From the NCBI RefSeq assembly GCF_024701375.2, contig NZ_CP113910.1, forward strand, positions 6,944,001-7,008,000: DNA of 64,000 bases, given 5' to 3'. The notes under the pieces are model-generated. The model was given only the letters and a program-made list of their open reading frames with translations. It was not told the origin of the DNA and made no database searches. This document shows positions 1 through 8,365 of the stretch, piece after piece. Source of the stretch: Streptomyces sp. KMM 9044. GTDB lineage: Bacteria; Actinomycetota; Actinomycetes; Streptomycetales; Streptomycetaceae. The first letter of the stretch is position 1, and each line of letters starts with the position of its first letter. The translations under genes and the position numbers were made by a program.

Positions 1-198
1 CCCGGGCAACGGCTCGGCGGCTGCCAGCGCGAGGCGCGGATGTCTGCGTTGTGTGACGACCCTCCCCCCGTCGTCGACCAGCATCCAGCGCCGGTCTCCG
101 GCGGGCCCCCAGGGCTCCACGACGACCTCCCGGAGAGGCAGGCTCCGGAAGGCCTTGACCGGATGGATGTGAATCGAGCGCAGCAGCGTGTTCCCCAT
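1..198 (-). CDS. MOSC-domain protein, N-terminal part (cut by window edge)
   Basis: The first 66 codons of a minus-strand gene, open to the window edge, begin at an ATG at 198. They contain the start of the MOSC N-terminal beta-barrel domain: an opening L-R-S-I-H-I-H-P-V-K-A segment, then G-D-R-R-W-M and V-T-Q-R-R-H-P. Proteins of this type (YcbX/YiiM-like) are predicted to handle sulfur and molybdenum-cofactor chemistry through a C-terminal Cys-containing MOSC domain, which lies outside the window. The frame is uninterrupted and GC3-rich. The family is clear; the substrate is not. Confidence 0.8.
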   Translation of the reverse strand, partial: MGNTLLRSIHIHPVKAFRSLPLREVVVEPWGPAGDRRWMLVDDGGRVVTQRRHPRLALAAAEPLPG

Positions 199-319
199 GG
201 ATGCATCGTGCCAGCCGGCGACGACTTCGGGGGCCTGCGGCCCGCGGGACGGCTCAGGGCCCGGGGCTCACCGCCTGGAACGGCTCGGTGTCCGGTACTC
301 GGCGAGCACCGGACACCGC

Positions 320-757
320 TCAGTACCCGCGGTACTGCTGGTTGTTGTACGGGTCCTGGTACGGCGCCGGCGCTGGGCGCGGGGCCGCGGGGCGCATCGC
401 CTCGTAGCCCGCACCGGGAGCGGCGGGACGTGGCTGCTGCGGCTGGGGGCCGGGGTAACCGCGCGGCGCGGTGGCCTGCTGCGGGATGTACGGCGAGTGC
501 GCCTGCTGGAGCGGCGCCGGCTGCTGTGCCTGCGGGTACCCGTAGGCGGGCTGGGAAGGGGCCGCCGGGAGTGCGGGCAACGCCGAGGGAAGCGCGGGCA
601 GGTGACTGCCCGGCGCGTCATAGGCGGAGGGGACCCGGATCGGAGCGATCTGCGGGGTGCCCCGCTCGGCCACGAGCGAGTCGTAGATCGGAGTGTCCGG
701 GAAGGAGGCGGAGTAGTAGCCGCCGCCATAAGTGGAGCGGGGGGAGGTCATGGCCAT
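320..757 (-). CDS. Pro/Gln-rich conserved Streptomyces protein (DUF6643-like)
   Basis: A 145-residue protein whose first 45 residues are well ordered (S-T-Y-G-G-G-Y-Y, then P-I-Y-D-S-L-V-A-E-R-G-T-P-Q-I) and whose remainder is low-complexity Pro/Gln/Ala/Tyr sequence ending P-Y-N-N-Q-Q-Y-R-G-Y. I recognise this as a protein conserved across Streptomyces without known function (DUF6643 from memory). There is no signal peptide or membrane segment. Two starts are possible, ATG at 757 or at 751 (M-A-M-T-S-P). Neither has a Shine-Dalgarno sequence, which suggests a leaderless transcript. It is divergent from the terD-like gene across about 280 bases. Confidence 0.75.
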   Translation of the reverse strand: MAMTSPRSTYGGGYYSASFPDTPIYDSLVAERGTPQIAPIRVPSAYDAPGSHLPALPSALPALPAAPSQPAYGYPQAQQPAPLQQAHSPYIPQQATAPRGYPGPQPQQPRPAAPGAGYEAMRPAAPRPAPAPYQDPYNNQQYRGY

Positions 758-1036
758 AAGTTAAGCCCACGATGTGCTGGTTGGGGAGACCGATAAGAGG
801 GTTGTTTTCCGTGTCCGACGTACCCTGGGATAAGTAATTCGGGCGAACTTGGATGAAACGGCTGAACGTCGGGATGATTGTCTGGTAAAAGCCGAGTTCC
901 GGCGGGGTTACCTGCGGTGATCGACCTCTCCACGCATGCCCCGTGAAAGTTGCCGCGCGCGGGTATTAGGTTGTGCGGACGAAGCACGACGCATGCCGGG
1001 CACCGCCTGGCGGGGTGGCACGTGATGGGGGCGGAC

Positions 1037-2332
1037 ATGTCAATGTCGAAGGGATCGAACACGCCGATGCCGACCACGGCACTCCGCGTGGAACTGGGGT
1101 GGCGCACCGGCCCCGGAGTCCCCGACGCGGACGCCTCCGCGCTCCTGCTGGCCGGTGGCAAGGTCCGCTCCGACAGCGACTTCGTCTTCTACAACCAGCC
1201 CGTCCATTCCTCCGGAGCCGTCCGGCACGAGGGCAAGCGGAACGCCGGCGGGCAGGTCACCGACACCGTCCTCGTCGACCTCGCGCGCGTGGAGCCCGGC
1301 ATCGAGACGGTGATCCTCGCGGCCTCCTGCGACGGCGGGGCCTTCGGCCGGATCCCGGGCCTGTACATCGAGGTCAAGGACGCCGCGCAGGGTACCGTCG
1401 CCGCCCGCTTCGACAGCACGGGCGCCACCAGCGAGAGCGCCTTCGTGCTCGGTGAGTTCTACCGCCGCCAGGGTGCCTGGAAGTTCCGTGCCGTCGGACA
1501 GGGCTACAGCAGCGGACTCGAGGGCCTGGCCAGCGACTACGGCATCACCGTCGACGAGCCGCAGCGCGCCGTCCCTGCCTCCCCGGCGGTCGCTCCCCCG
1601 CCCTCGCCCCCGCCCCCGGCGCTCCCGGTCACCGCCCCGCCGCCTCGGCCGGCCGCCCCGCCCTCGTCGGCCGCGCCTCCCGCGGCGTCGCCGGTCCGGC
1701 TCGCCAAGGTGACGCTCACCAAGGCCGTCCCCTCCGTCTCGCTGGCCAAACAGGGAGGAACCTCGGGAGTCCTGAGGGTGAACCTCAACTGGCAGGTGCG
1801 CAAACAGTTCTCCGGCTGGGCGGGCAAGCTGGGGCGTCCGGTCGCCACGCACTCCGACCTCGACCTCGACCTGTGTGCCCTGTTCGAACTCAGCGACGGC
1901 AGCAAGGGAGTCGTCCAGGCCCTCGGCAACGCGTACGGGGCACTGCAGCGGCCCCCCTTCATCCATCTCGACGGCGACGACCGCACCGGTGCCGTGGACT
2001 CCGGCGAGAACCTCACCGTCAGTCTCGACCACCAGCAGCACTTCCGCCGGATCCTCGTCTTCGTCACCATCTACGAGGGCGCCCGCTCCTTCGCCGACCT
2101 GCACGCCACGGTCACCCTCCAGCCGCAGCACGGTGCCCCGATCGACTTCTCGCTCGACGAGTGCACCGTTCCCTCGACGGTGTGCGCCCTCGCCCTCATC
2201 ACCAACACCGGCGGCGACCTCGTCGTTCAGCGCGAGGCCCGCTACCTGGTGCCCGAGCGGGGCGTCAGTCCGCAGCGCACCGTCGACCGCGTCTACGGCT
2301 GGGGCATGAACTGGACTCCCGGCCGCAAGTGA
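1037..2332 (+). CDS. TerD-family protein with Pro-rich linker
   Basis: TerD-family proteins bind calcium and are tied to tellurite and stress resistance; the exact role is unknown. The N-terminal part (about residues 8-175) has the typical S-K-G-x-N start, a V-x-L-G-W strand, a D-F-V-F-Y-N-Q-P motif and V-D-L-A-R-V-E-P. A Pro/Ala-rich linker (about 178-223) joins it to a second TerD-like half containing L-D-L-D-L-C-A-L-F and a D-D-R-T-G-x-x-x-x-G-E-N motif. The 431-residue length is that of two-domain members. I chose ATG 1037, with a GGGGGCGG sequence before it; in-frame ATGs at 1025 and 1043 are alternatives. Confidence 0.88.
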   Translation: MSMSKGSNTPMPTTALRVELGWRTGPGVPDADASALLLAGGKVRSDSDFVFYNQPVHSSGAVRHEGKRNAGGQVTDTVLVDLARVEPGIETVILAASCDGGAFGRIPGLYIEVKDAAQGTVAARFDSTGATSESAFVLGEFYRRQGAWKFRAVGQGYSSGLEGLASDYGITVDEPQRAVPASPAVAPPPSPPPPALPVTAPPPRPAAPPSSAAPPAASPVRLAKVTLTKAVPSVSLAKQGGTSGVLRVNLNWQVRKQFSGWAGKLGRPVATHSDLDLDLCALFELSDGSKGVVQALGNAYGALQRPPFIHLDGDDRTGAVDSGENLTVSLDHQQHFRRILVFVTIYEGARSFADLHATVTLQPQHGAPIDFSLDECTVPSTVCALALITNTGGDLVVQREARYLVPERGVSPQRTVDRVYGWGMNWTPGRK

Positions 2333-2377
2333 TCCCCGGCCGGCAGCGGCTCCGGCGGCACGGGATCCCCGGCCGGG

Positions 2378-2401
2378 CATGAGACGTCCTGACGCCTCAT
2401 G
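2378..2401. terminator. Imperfect palindrome between convergent genes
   Basis: CATGAGACGTC followed by GACGCCTCATG forms an imperfect hairpin in the 89-base gap between the convergent terD-like and glycosyltransferase genes. Its place suggests a shared terminator; there is no U-tract. Confidence 0.4.
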
Positions 2402-2421
2402 ACACCTGACGGGCCGCCGGT

Positions 2422-3597
2422 TCAGCCCTCGTCGGGCACGGCGCCCGGACGCGTGTAGGTGCGGCCCTTCCAGGCCGCACCCCGCCCGCGGCAGTGCCGC
2501 ACCGCCGAGCCGACCGTCATCAGCAGGTACAGGAACGCGGTGAACGGCAGCAGGGGAGCGAGCCACAGCGGCTGCCGGTAGTAGCGCAGCATCGGAACGT
2601 ACGTCCCCGCCATCACCAGCCAGGCAGCCGCGCCGGCGGCCGCGGCCGGCGTACTTCCCGTCGCCAGCCCCGCGACCACCACCACCGGTGGCACCAGGTA
2701 CACCAGTGCGAGACCCGCGACCGTACCCGCCAGCAGCACCGCGCTGTGCCGCAGCTGCGCGTACGCGCTCCGCGACACCATGTGCCACAGGTCGTTCAGC
2801 CGCGGGTACGGACGCACACTGTCCACCCCGTCCGCCAGCCCCAGCCAGACCCGCCCGCCGCCGGCCTTGACCGCCCGCGCGATCGCCACGTCGTCGATGA
2901 GGGCCTGCCGGACGGCGTCCGGGATCCGCGCCCGCCCGGCCGCCTCCGCCCGCAGCAGCACACAGCCCCCGGCCGCCGCGGCCGTCCGCGACCCGTCCCG
3001 TCCGATCCGGCGGAACGGATACAACTGCGCGAAGAAGTACACGAACGCCGGCACGATCATCCGCTCCCAGGCGCTCTCCACGCGCAGCCGCGCCATCTGT
3101 GAGACGACATCGAACCCGCCGGTGAGGGCCGCCGCGACCAGCCGGCGCAGGCTGTCGGGCGCGTGCGCGATGTCGGCGTCCGTGAGGAGGAAATACTCGG
3201 GCGCACGCGCGCGAGCCAGGCCGATCCCGTGCCGCACCGCCCAGAGCTTGCCGGTCCAGCCGCCCGGCGGCTCGCCGGGCGAACCCACGGTCAGCGGCAG
3301 TCCGCCGTGCCGGTCCGCCAGCTCACGCGCGAGCCGCCCGGTGCCGTCCGTACTGCCGTCGTCGACGAGGAAGACCTCCGCCCGCCCGGGATAGTCCTGG
3401 GCGAGCAGCGACGGCAGGCTCAAGGGCAGTACCGCCGCCTCGTCCCGCGCGGGAACGACCACGCACACCGACGGCCACGCCTCCGGTTCCCGCAGGGGCG
3501 GAAGCCGGACGTCCGTACGCCAGAAGAAGCCCTGCCCGAGCAGCAGCCACAGCCAGGCGGTGAGGGACACGACGGCGGTCCATACAAGGGCGCTCAC
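2422..3597 (-). CDS. Family 2 glycosyltransferase, HpnB-like membrane protein
   Basis: A 391-residue membrane glycosyltransferase. An N-terminal membrane segment (residues 4-22) precedes a GT-A domain with V-V-V-P-A-R-D-E-A (46-54), D-D-G-S-T-D-G-T (79-86) and the metal-binding T-D-A-D (139-142). A later D-D-V-A-I-A motif and two or three C-terminal membrane segments follow. Length and layout fit the 'hopene-associated' HpnB family, named for its genomic context in hopanoid producers; the sugar acceptor is not established. There are no hopanoid genes beside it here. The start is the GTG at 3597, 57 bases from the divergent racemase gene, so the two may share a promoter region. Confidence 0.85.
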   Translation of the reverse strand: MSALVWTAVVSLTAWLWLLLGQGFFWRTDVRLPPLREPEAWPSVCVVVPARDEAAVLPLSLPSLLAQDYPGRAEVFLVDDGSTDGTGRLARELADRHGGLPLTVGSPGEPPGGWTGKLWAVRHGIGLARARAPEYFLLTDADIAHAPDSLRRLVAAALTGGFDVVSQMARLRVESAWERMIVPAFVYFFAQLYPFRRIGRDGSRTAAAAGGCVLLRAEAAGRARIPDAVRQALIDDVAIARAVKAGGGRVWLGLADGVDSVRPYPRLNDLWHMVSRSAYAQLRHSAVLLAGTVAGLALVYLVPPVVVVAGLATGSTPAAAAGAAAWLVMAGTYVPMLRYYRQPLWLAPLLPFTAFLYLLMTVGSAVRHCRGRGAAWKGRTYTRPGAVPDEG

Positions 3598-3654
3598 GTG
3601 CGCAGTCTGCCCCGGACGAGCGGCCGGACACGGCCCATCATCTATCGTGACCGG

Positions 3655-4440
3655 GTGAAGATCGCGCTCATGGACTCCGGAATCGGCCTGCTGGCGGCCG
3701 CCGCGGCGGTACGGCGTCTCCGCCCCGACGCCGATCTTGTCCTCTCCCTCGACCCCGACGGCATGCCCTGGGGGCCCAGGACCCCTCAGGACCTCACGGC
3801 CCGCGCCCTCGCCGTCGCCGAGGAGGCCGCCGCGCGCCGGCCCGATGCCCTGATCGTCGGCTGCAACACCGCGACCGTGCACGCGCTCACCGCCCTGCGC
3901 GCCCGCCTCGAACCGGTCCTGCCCGTCGTCGGCACCGTCCCGGCGATCAAGCCGGCCGCGGCCGGCGGCGGACCACTGGCGATCTGGGCGACCCCCGCCA
4001 CGACCGGCAGCCCGTACCAGCGGAACCTGATCCAGGACTTCGCCGGCGGCGTCGACGTCACCGAGGTGCCGTGCTGGGGGCTCGCGGAGGCCGTGGAACG
4101 CGCGGACGAGAGCGCGATCGACGCGGCCGTCGCCGCCGCCGCCGAACTCACCCCGGACGAGGTGACGACCGTCGTCCTGGGCTGCACCCATTACGAACTG
4201 GTCGCCGAACGCATCCGGGCCGCGGTGCAGCGCCCCGGCCTGCTGCCGCTCGTCCTGCACGGCTCCGCCGGAGCGGTCGCCGCCCAGGCCATGCGCCGCC
4301 TCGGTGAGCGGCCCGCTCCCGACGCCCCGGCGACCGGCACTCTCACCGTGCTGCTGAGCGGACGCGAGGGCGCGCTGCCCCGGCCCGCCCTCACCTACGC
4401 GGAGGGCAGGCTGCTCCAGCAGGTCACCCCCGCGGGGTGA
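3655..4440 (+). CDS. Aspartate/glutamate racemase family protein
   Basis: Cofactor-independent racemases of this family use two cysteines to invert acidic amino acids; MurI supplies D-glutamate for peptidoglycan. The 261-residue protein has the N-terminal D-S-G motif (residues 7-9), the first Cys in G-C-N-T-A (C70) and the second in G-C-T-H-Y-E (C177), so both catalytic residues are present. It diverges from typical MurI (for example E in place of P after G-C-T-H-Y), so I call it a paralogue rather than the housekeeping enzyme. The GTG start at 3655 gives the D-S-G motif its usual distance from the N-terminus. Confidence 0.8.
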   Translation: MKIALMDSGIGLLAAAAAVRRLRPDADLVLSLDPDGMPWGPRTPQDLTARALAVAEEAAARRPDALIVGCNTATVHALTALRARLEPVLPVVGTVPAIKPAAAGGGPLAIWATPATTGSPYQRNLIQDFAGGVDVTEVPCWGLAEAVERADESAIDAAVAAAAELTPDEVTTVVLGCTHYELVAERIRAAVQRPGLLPLVLHGSAGAVAAQAMRRLGERPAPDAPATGTLTVLLSGREGALPRPALTYAEGRLLQQVTPAG

Positions 4441-4521
4441 CCCCGGCCACCCGACACCTCGGCTCCGCCCCCGCCCGGTCGGCGCAGTGCGCCGGGCGAC
4501 GCGGTACCGGGGGAGCGAAAC

Positions 4522-5085
4522 GTGAGTAACCTCGTGAGCATGAGGGATCGTCCCCGCGGTGCCCACACCTCGTACTCCTACGTCTGGACCGGTCGCGCGA
4601 CCAACCGGATGCAGTGGCTGCCGGCGCTGATCGGTGCCGCCTGCATGGCGCTCGGCATCGTGCTCGCCGCCGACTCGGCCTGGTCGAACGGAACCGCGCC
4701 GCTGGCCATGGCCGTCGTCGGATGCATCGCGGCCGGACTACTGGTCCTGTTCGGCACCCTCGCCTTCGTGCACGTCGTGCTGCGTGTCGACGAGGACAAC
4801 GTGGAAGTGCGCTGCGGCCACATCGGGGTGCCGCGCCGCCGCATCCCGCTGTCGCACGTCGCCGGAGCCGCGTTCGTCCCGCACGTCACCCCCCGGCACT
4901 GGGGCGGCTGGGGCTACCGCTGGCGGCCCGAGAAGGGCACCGCGGTCGTCGTGCGCCGTGGTGAGGGCATCGCCCTGAGTCTGTGGGACGGACACACCCT
5001 CACGATCACCGTGGACGACGCGGAGGCGGCGGTGGCCGTCATCCGTGACCGTCTCCACCCGCACCGGCCGGGCCCGACGGGCTGA
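4522..5085 (+). CDS. Two-helix membrane protein with PH-like C-terminal domain
   Basis: A 187-residue protein with two hydrophobic helices (about 30-50 and 60-83) followed by a soluble beta-rich domain containing V-D-E-D-N-V-E-V-R and a G-W-G-Y-R-W motif. This layout resembles the small bacterial PH-domain membrane proteins common in actinobacteria. The function is unknown. The GTG start at 4522 follows GGGGGAGCG; an ATG at 4540 is an alternative. It lies 81 bases downstream of the racemase gene on the same strand. Confidence 0.7.
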   Translation: MSNLVSMRDRPRGAHTSYSYVWTGRATNRMQWLPALIGAACMALGIVLAADSAWSNGTAPLAMAVVGCIAAGLLVLFGTLAFVHVVLRVDEDNVEVRCGHIGVPRRRIPLSHVAGAAFVPHVTPRHWGGWGYRWRPEKGTAVVVRRGEGIALSLWDGHTLTITVDDAEAAVAVIRDRLHPHRPGPTG

Positions 5086-5104
5086 GCTGCCACGCCGGGG
5101 ACGG

Positions 5105-5557
5105 TCACGAAGCGGGCCGGGCCCCGCGTACCGGAGGCGGGTGGACGGGCGTCGCGAGTCCCGCGAGCAGGTCCGCACCCACCGGGACCGCGGTGAAACT
5201 AGGCGCGTCGCCCACCGCGGCGGTCGTCGGCGCCGCACCCGCCGAGAGCACCACGGGCGTGGCACGCGGACTGCGCCACAGCACGCACAGCCGAAGGCCA
5301 ACGCCGACAGTGCCACCCCGACGACGCCCTGTTCGGCCGCCGGGTGGAACGGGGCGGGCGGGGCCTGCCGTCGGATGGCACGGTCCGGCCGGCCGCCGTG
5401 CCCAGTTTTCCGGAGCGCCCGGCCCCCACCCCCGGACCCACGTCATGACGCACCATCCCGGGCGCGTCCCGCCACAGCTCCACCCGGTGCGGGGCCGGCC
5501 CTCCAGCGCGTCGGCCGACCCGGCGTTCCCGGCGACCGCCCAGGTCAGTCCCGTCAC
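5105..5557 (-). CDS. Doubtful minus-strand ORF, possibly a decayed gene
   Basis: The 520 bases between the membrane-protein gene and lnt have no clear gene. On the minus strand the last 50 codons (about 5105-5260) show strong GC3 bias and read as a small Ala/Pro-rich tail. The upstream part looks like a mixture of frames, with a hydrophobic stretch (A-L-S-A-L-A-F-G-C-A-C-C-G) in a neighbouring frame at about 5316. One frameshift would join the two. I do not recognise a family. Confidence 0.2.
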   Translation of the reverse strand: MTGLTWAVAGNAGSADALEGRPRTGWSCGGTRPGWCVMTWVRGWGPGAPENWARRPAGPCHPTAGPARPVPPGGRTGRRRGGTVGVGLRLCVLWRSPRATPVVLSAGAAPTTAAVGDAPSFTAVPVGADLLAGLATPVHPPPVRGARPAS

Positions 5558-5607
5558 CCCGGCGGCGGCACGGTCGGTGCCCGGACCGGTCGCCGTAGAC
5601 TCGCGGA

Positions 5608-7212
5608 GTGACCGTCACCGCAACCTCCGTCGGCGAGTCGGACCCGATGCCCCCGCAGACCGCGCCCGGTGCGTGGCGCCGGCGGCTCGTGCGCCTCGTT
5701 CCGTTCGCAGCGGCAGCACTCTCCGGGCTGCTCCTCTACGTCAGCTTCCCGCCGCGCACCCTGTGGTGGCTGGCGCTGCCCGCCTTCGCCGTCTTCGGCG
5801 GGCTGCTGCGCGGGCGGAGCTGGAAGGCGGGGCTCGGCATCGGTTACCTCTTCGGCCTGGGCTTTCTGCTGCCGCTGTTGGTGTGGACCGGTGTCGAGGT
5901 CGGCCCGGGCCCGTGGATCGCCCTCGCCGTGATCGAGGCGGCCTTCGTCGCACTGGTCGGTGCCGGTGTCGCCGCGGTCTCGAAGCTGCCCGGGTCGCCG
6001 GTGTGGGCCGCCGCGCTCTGGACCGCCGGGGAGGCGGCACGCGCGCGCGTGCCGTTCAGCGGGTTTCCCTGGGGCAGGATCGCGTTCGGGCAGGCGGACG
6101 GAGTGTTCCTGCCGCTCGCCGCGCTGGGCGGCACTCCCGTGCTCGGCTTCGCGGTCGTCCTGTGCGGCTTCGGCCTGTACGAGATCGTGCGCGTGGTCCT
6201 GGACACCCGCCCTACCACAACCGTGCGCCGCGTCGCGGCGGCCGTCGGCGCGCTGAGCGTGGCGGCCCCCCTCGTGGCCGCGGCCGCCGCCCGGCCACTG
6301 GTGAGCGACACGGCCGAGGACGGCACGGCGACCGTCGCGGTCGTCCAGGGCAACGTGCCGCGCCTGGGGCTCGACTTCAACTCCCAGCGGCGTGCCGTCC
6401 TCGACTACCACGCGCGCGAGACGGAGCGCCTGGCCGCCGCCGTCGACGCGGGTGAGGCCGAGCGGCCCGACATCGTGCTGTGGCCGGAGAACTCCTCCGA
6501 CATCGACCCCTTCGCCAACGCCGACGCGCGTGCCGTCATCGACCGCGCGGCGCAGGCGATCGGCGCCCCGATCTCGGTCGGCGCCGTGGTGGGCAAGGAC
6601 GGCAACCTGCTCAACGAGCAGGTTCTCTGGGACCCGGACAAGGGCCCCGTCGACATCTACGACAAGCGGCAGATCCAGCCCTTCGGCGAGTACCTCCCAC
6701 TGCGCTCCCTGGTCGGGGCGATCAACGACGAGTGGACGTCGATGGTCCGCCAGGACTTCAGCCGAGGCACCGAACCGGGAGTGTTCACCATGGCCGGCAC
6801 CGGCGTCGGACTCGTCACCTGTTACGAGGCGGCCTTCGACTGGGCGGTGCGCGACACGGTGACCGACGGTGCCCGGCTGATCTCCGTCCCCAGCAACAAC
6901 GCGACCTTCGGCCGCAGCGAGATGACCTACCAGCAGCTCGCCATGTCCAGGGTCCGCGCCGTCGAGCACAGCCGCACCGTCACCGTCCCGGTGACCAGCG
7001 GCGTCAGCGCGATCATCATGCCGGACGGGAAGGTCAGCCGGAGGACCGGCATGTTCGTGGCCGACTCCCTGGTGCAGGATGTGCCGCTGCGTTCCTCGCT
7101 GACGCCCGCCACCCGCCTCGGCATCCTCCCCGAGATCGCCCTCGTCCTGGTCGCCGTGGGCGGCCTGGGGTGGGCCCTCGGCTCCGGTGTGCGCGGGCGG
7201 GCGCGCCGGTGA
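5608..7212 (+). CDS. lnt: Apolipoprotein N-acyltransferase
   Basis: Lnt adds the third acyl chain to the N-terminal cysteine of lipoproteins at the outer face of the membrane. The 534-residue protein has about six N-terminal membrane helices (residues 25-225), a nitrilase-fold domain (about 245-490) and a final membrane helix (about 505-525). The catalytic triad is visible: E294 in W-P-E-N, K353 in Y-D-K-R-Q-I-Q-P-F-G-E-Y and C405 in V-T-C-Y-E-A. No dolichol-phosphate-mannose synthase domain is fused, unlike in some mycobacteria. It starts at GTG 5608. Confidence 0.93.
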   Translation: MTVTATSVGESDPMPPQTAPGAWRRRLVRLVPFAAAALSGLLLYVSFPPRTLWWLALPAFAVFGGLLRGRSWKAGLGIGYLFGLGFLLPLLVWTGVEVGPGPWIALAVIEAAFVALVGAGVAAVSKLPGSPVWAAALWTAGEAARARVPFSGFPWGRIAFGQADGVFLPLAALGGTPVLGFAVVLCGFGLYEIVRVVLDTRPTTTVRRVAAAVGALSVAAPLVAAAAARPLVSDTAEDGTATVAVVQGNVPRLGLDFNSQRRAVLDYHARETERLAAAVDAGEAERPDIVLWPENSSDIDPFANADARAVIDRAAQAIGAPISVGAVVGKDGNLLNEQVLWDPDKGPVDIYDKRQIQPFGEYLPLRSLVGAINDEWTSMVRQDFSRGTEPGVFTMAGTGVGLVTCYEAAFDWAVRDTVTDGARLISVPSNNATFGRSEMTYQQLAMSRVRAVEHSRTVTVPVTSGVSAIIMPDGKVSRRTGMFVADSLVQDVPLRSSLTPATRLGILPEIALVLVAVGGLGWALGSGVRGRARR

Positions 7213-7287
7213 CGCCCAGTCGTACGTGCGGCGCACGCCTCCTGAAGCGTCGTGGGGCGGCCCGATCTGCCCGCTAGGGTCGGAGGC

Positions 7288-7767
7288 ATGGCTACTCCTG
7301 ACTTCATCAGCACCCTGCGCGCCTTGGCCGGTCACCAACTGCTCTGGCTTCCCGGGGTCACCGCCCTCGTCTTCGACGACGAGGGCAGAGTGCTGCTGAA
7401 CCGCCGGTCCGACACCCGTAAGTGGTCGGTGATCGGCGGCATCCCCGACCCGGGGGAGCAGCCCGCTGCCTGCGCGGTGCGCGAGGTCGAGGAGGAGACC
7501 GCGGTGCGCTGTGTCGTCGAGCGGGTCGTGATGGTCCAGGCACTGAACCCGGTGACGTACGACAACGGCGACATCTGCCAGTACATGGACATCACCTTCC
7601 GCTGCCGTGCCGTCGGCGGTGAGGCCCGGGTCAACGACGACGAATCTCTGGACGTCGCCTGGTTCGCCGTGGACGCGCTGCCGGAGCTGAATGAGTTCGG
7701 GCGCTTCCGGATCAAGCAAGCCATGGCTGACGCACCCACATGGTTCGACCCCGCTACTTCTGGCTGA
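7288..7767 (+). CDS. NUDIX hydrolase
   Basis: A 159-residue NUDIX pyrophosphohydrolase. The full NUDIX box is present at residues 51-73 (G-x5-E-x7-R-E-V-E-E-E-T-A-V), so metal binding and catalysis should be intact. Members cleave nucleoside diphosphates linked to another group; the substrate cannot be read from the sequence. The ATG at 7288 sits two bases after GGAGG, which is close; no other in-frame start nearby is better. It is 75 bases downstream of lnt but separated enough to have its own promoter. Confidence 0.9.
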   Translation: MATPDFISTLRALAGHQLLWLPGVTALVFDDEGRVLLNRRSDTRKWSVIGGIPDPGEQPAACAVREVEEETAVRCVVERVVMVQALNPVTYDNGDICQYMDITFRCRAVGGEARVNDDESLDVAWFAVDALPELNEFGRFRIKQAMADAPTWFDPATSG

Positions 7768-7821
7768 ACTGTGGGGCACCATCACATGGGGCGGAGCAGG
7801 GGCGCTGTCTAGGGGCAGGAC

Positions 7822-8028
7822 ATGACCGCGCCCCACGCCCTCGCCACCCCCCAGGCCCCTCTGCTCGACCTCGGTGGCCGTACCGCCCTCGTCACCGGCG
7901 CCAAGGTGAGAGCCGTCGACCGGGACGCCGCCGGCCTGGAGGCGCTGGACGCTCAGGCCGGGGACCTCAAAGGCAGCGTCGAGCCGCACGTGCTCGAGCT
8001 CATGGACGGCGGCTGGTCCGCGCACTGA
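7822..8028 (+). pseudogene. Collapsed short-chain dehydrogenase (3-hydroxybutyrate-dehydrogenase-like)
   Basis: This 68-codon open frame keeps the two ends of an SDR enzyme and has lost the middle. It begins like a normal SDR (L-D-L-G-G-R-T-A-L-V-T-G-A), jumps from the Gly-rich loop straight to K-V-R-A-V-D-R-D (the second strand), and then from residue 55 to the family's usual C-terminal D-G-G-W-S-A-H. The cofactor loop (G-x-x-x-G-I-G), the catalytic Tyr-x-x-x-Lys and about 190 residues are missing. The frame stayed open across both deletions. It cannot be an active enzyme. Confidence 0.72.
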
Positions 8029-8104
8029 GCCACGACCGACCAGGCGGTGCGAATGACGTGAGAGAAGATCCCTGAGCCGGCCGTGGTGCCCCACGCCGAC
8101 GCCC

Positions 8105-8235
8105 GACTCTGCTGCTCAATTCGAGGGATGGTCACGCACCGCATCCGAGAGGGGCCGGACCGCCTCCTCGCGAGGCCCGTTCCACGCGCCCCGTCGACAG
8201 GCCGGCGTCACTCTCCGCAATTGAGCAACAGAGTC
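8105..8235. mobile_element. MITE-like element, copy 1, with 6-bp target duplication
   Basis: A 131-bp element with terminal inverted repeats GACTCTGCTGCTCAATT (left) and GACTCTGTTGCTCAATT (right, reverse complement), 16 of 17 bases matching. It is flanked by ACGCCC at 8099-8104 and 8236-8241, a 6-bp target duplication. It has no coding capacity. The interior closely matches the element at 53329-53469, apart from about 10 inserted bases and a few substitutions. It is non-autonomous; the parent transposase is not in this window. Confidence 0.85.
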
Positions 8236-8365
8236 ACGCCCTCACCCAAAACCCACGCCGGATGTCCCGGTGCCCGCTCGGCCATGCTGTGCAGACAGGC
8301 CCACGGCTCCCTGCCCGCCGAGTTGTCCACAGGCCTGACGGGGCGGCCGCGGGATGAGGAATCCC

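Noticed and set aside
1040..2788. A 582-codon minus-strand frame across terD
   Set aside because: Antisense of the TerD-family gene; extends into the glycosyltransferase in the wrong frame.
2422..4566. A 714-codon minus-strand open frame extending far upstream of the glycosyltransferase
   Set aside because: The part above 3597 is antisense to the racemase gene, whose catalytic motifs are on the plus strand; the glycosyltransferase starts at GTG 3597.
5554..8094. An 846-codon minus-strand open frame
   Set aside because: It is the antisense of lnt and the NUDIX gene, both with full catalytic motifs; its translation is low-complexity His/Gly/Arg sequence.
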